NCBI GenBank assembly: GCA_028671895.1
Contig: CM053802.1
Span: forward strand, 15,631,631-15,695,630
DNA length: 64,000 nt
Direction: 5' to 3'
Source of the DNA: Oenanthe sinensis
Taxonomy: Eukaryota > Streptophyta > Magnoliopsida > Apiales > Apiaceae
In this document: in pieces, positions 62,221 to 64,000 of the stretch
Position numbering within the stretch: position 1 is the first letter of the stretch
Layout: every line of letters begins with the position of its first letter
Made by a program: the position numbers and the translations under genes
The notes under the pieces: model-generated
Told to the model about the DNA's origin: nothing
Seen by the model: only the letters and a program-made list of their open reading frames with translations
Databases searched by the model: none

Positions 62221-64000
62221 TATATAAAAAAATCAAGAATGTTTAAGTTCGAAATTGTCAGGAAAAGTTAATAAAACTATTTACTTGCAGAAAGAACCAA
62301 GTAGAAGTTGATAACACAAACTTGCAAAGAGTGGAAGTTACTTGTGTAGTTTTAGGTGTATGTTTACAGATATATAGAGGAAGTTGTGATGATTCAGCAT
62401 TTGATAAATTGGTTTGATTTTCAAAAGATAACTGCTTTGTTTAAGGCTCCATTCTCCTGACAGTTTTTCCTTAGAGATGTTAGTCATTGTAGTATGACAG
62501 GCTCAGTTTGTCAAGTGTGTAAATTTCCAATTACGTGAATCATTGTATGTTCATCGCTTTAGTTTCTTAATTTTATTTATTTATATTTATGCTTGTTTCT
62601 ATGTTGTTTTTATAATTTATACTCAACATAAAAAAAATAATTAATGATTACGATTTACGACATGTTATGACAATTTTGGCATTCTATGATTACTTTTGTT
62701 GGGATCATGAAATTTCAATTTGATTAACAGACATAGGAATATGATTATATTGAAATCTTATTTCTATTTTAACCGGATAGAAACTTAGAATTTTAATCTA
62801 AACGACTCTACTTTCTTCATTCGAAACTCTTTCCAAGATAAAAACAAAATTAATTTGGATATTTATCAAAAATATTTTTTTTTCTAAATGCAACTTTTTA
62901 ATATATTATTTGTATCAAATGCAATCTTTTTTTAAAAAAAATGAAGTTGCTTGTTGTTGAATTTGAGTTTGATTTCAAGTGTATTGGTTACAAAATTGTT
63001 TTTTTGCAAAAAAAAATTTTTAAGACCATATTTTTGCAAAATATAAAATAAAAAACGTATTTTTATAAAAAATAAAAAAATTAATATTTTTCAAAAAAGC
63101 CCAATTAATTTTATGTGGTGTAATGTGCGATTAGATCTTTAAAAAAAATTCAAAAATTGATGCATACAATACAACATCAATACTTGCGTGTCACGATGAA
63201 AAACCTACTAAAAGGCTAACATTAATATCATTAGATTTTTTAAGATAACTTTTTGTCTTAATTTATACTAGACCCAATAATTAATCAATTATCCGGCCCA
63301 AATATCGACCGACTACCAAACTTTCAATGTTATCATAAATTTTAATGATATATTAAATTAAAATTGTAGGATAGACTTTAATAATATATTAAATAAAAAT
63401 TATTGGATAAGTGGAATTCGTAAAATAAAAAATAAAAAATATAATTTAAATATAATATAATATTATCATATCAACGGAATTATATTCTTATATAAAAATA
63501 ATGTTTATATTCTTTAGAATTATAATATTTATGAATTGTTTGCATAAAAGAAGGATTACTGGTGTTAGAATTGTATGTATGACTATACTTTTTTAAAATT
63601 ATATTTTATTAAAATTGGACGGTCAAGATTGTTTATATGGTTTAATAAAATTGGACGGTCAAGATCTTTTCTATGGTTCACCCAGTACCAAACCAACCGA
63701 CGACCAAAACTTTTAATCTTTCGGCTTTAATAATATAGTATAGATATGATAAACATTGATTTTTATCCATCTACTTTATCTCCTTTTTATTTCAAGAGTT
63801 GGTGAGATATTTTCAAAAAAAAAAAAGAGTTGGTGATATCAAATTAACTTTTCAATAAAATAATAATAATAATAATAATATTTATTTTTGTGATTATTTA
63901 TTTGTGAACCTGTAGGTGGAGTTGGTTTGTATTTTGGTCGGGTCCCTTTGGCTTATGTTATAAATTATTTATAAATTAAAAAATATATGTATTATTGGAC
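62221..64000. other. AT-rich DNA upstream of the TIP5 gene
   Basis: After the promoter, no gene is recognised. A direct repeat TAAAATTGGACGGTCAAGAT occurs twice (near 63612 and 63647). Related CCGACxACCAAA phrases near 63308 and 63699 suggest two pieces of the same old element. An AAT microsatellite is at 63858-63880. Confidence 0.4.

Noticed and set aside
1..64000. CRISPR arrays, tRNA or rRNA genes, organelle insertions
   Set aside because: None seen; repeats present are transposon ends and microsatellites, and no cloverleaf or rRNA motif was noticed.

Overview
This window is nuclear DNA from a flowering plant, almost certainly a eudicot. Genes are split by AT-rich GT-AG introns, intergenic DNA is very AT-rich, and Stowaway, hAT-like and Mutator-like miniature elements and L1-type LINEs are abundant. 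All gene families are typical of plants: MAP65, SKU5-like, trehalose-phosphate phosphatase, VAP27, CNR/PLAC8, TIP aquaporin, A20/AN1 and DUF668. An asterid (perhaps Apiaceae) would fit, but the sequence alone does not prove it.

Layout. 1-6100: the 5' part of a MAP65-3-like cytokinesis gene on the minus strand, cut by the left edge; its 5' UTR/promoter segment appears to be present twice. 6111-6960: a palindromic Mutator-like element with a perfect 10-bp target duplication. 7-12.6 kb: AT-rich DNA with no supported gene. 12651-14078 (+): an intronless DUF3475/DUF668 gene. 14971-15228: a Stowaway MITE. 16033-16476 (-): an A20/AN1 stress-associated protein. 17.9-22.3 kb: a nest of degenerate LINEs. 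23095-28705 (+): a 14-exon RH7-like DEAD-box helicase that looks damaged. 30188-34176 (-): a 9-exon SKU5-similar cupredoxin protein. 36765-39242 (-): an 11-exon trehalose-6-phosphate phosphatase with a 5' UTR exon and TATA box near 41.2-41.3 kb. 41.6-51.7 kb: a gene-poor transposon-rich stretch with two more Mutator-like foldback elements, a three-copy repeat cluster and one unexplained GC-richer island of ACGT motifs. 51758-56267 (-): an 8-exon VAP27 gene. 58159-60821 (+) and 61259-62220 (-): a convergent pair, a CNR6-like PLAC8 protein and a TIP5-type aquaporin. 62.2-64 kb: AT-rich, no gene seen.

The genes do not form one pathway; this is an ordinary eukaryotic neighbourhood. Exon joins were made by hand and checked by reading-frame phase and family resemblance. 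Totals are 595 aa (SKS), 383 aa (TPP), 242 aa (VAP27), 240 aa (CNR6) and 252 aa (TIP5). The most interesting points are the helicase (missing Walker A exon, one-base frameshift, changed motif VI), the duplicated MAP65-3 promoter, three foldback Mutator-like elements with 9-10 bp target duplications, the unusual pore residues of the TIP5 protein, and the ACGT island at 44.9-45.2 kb. I saw no clear new molecular system.
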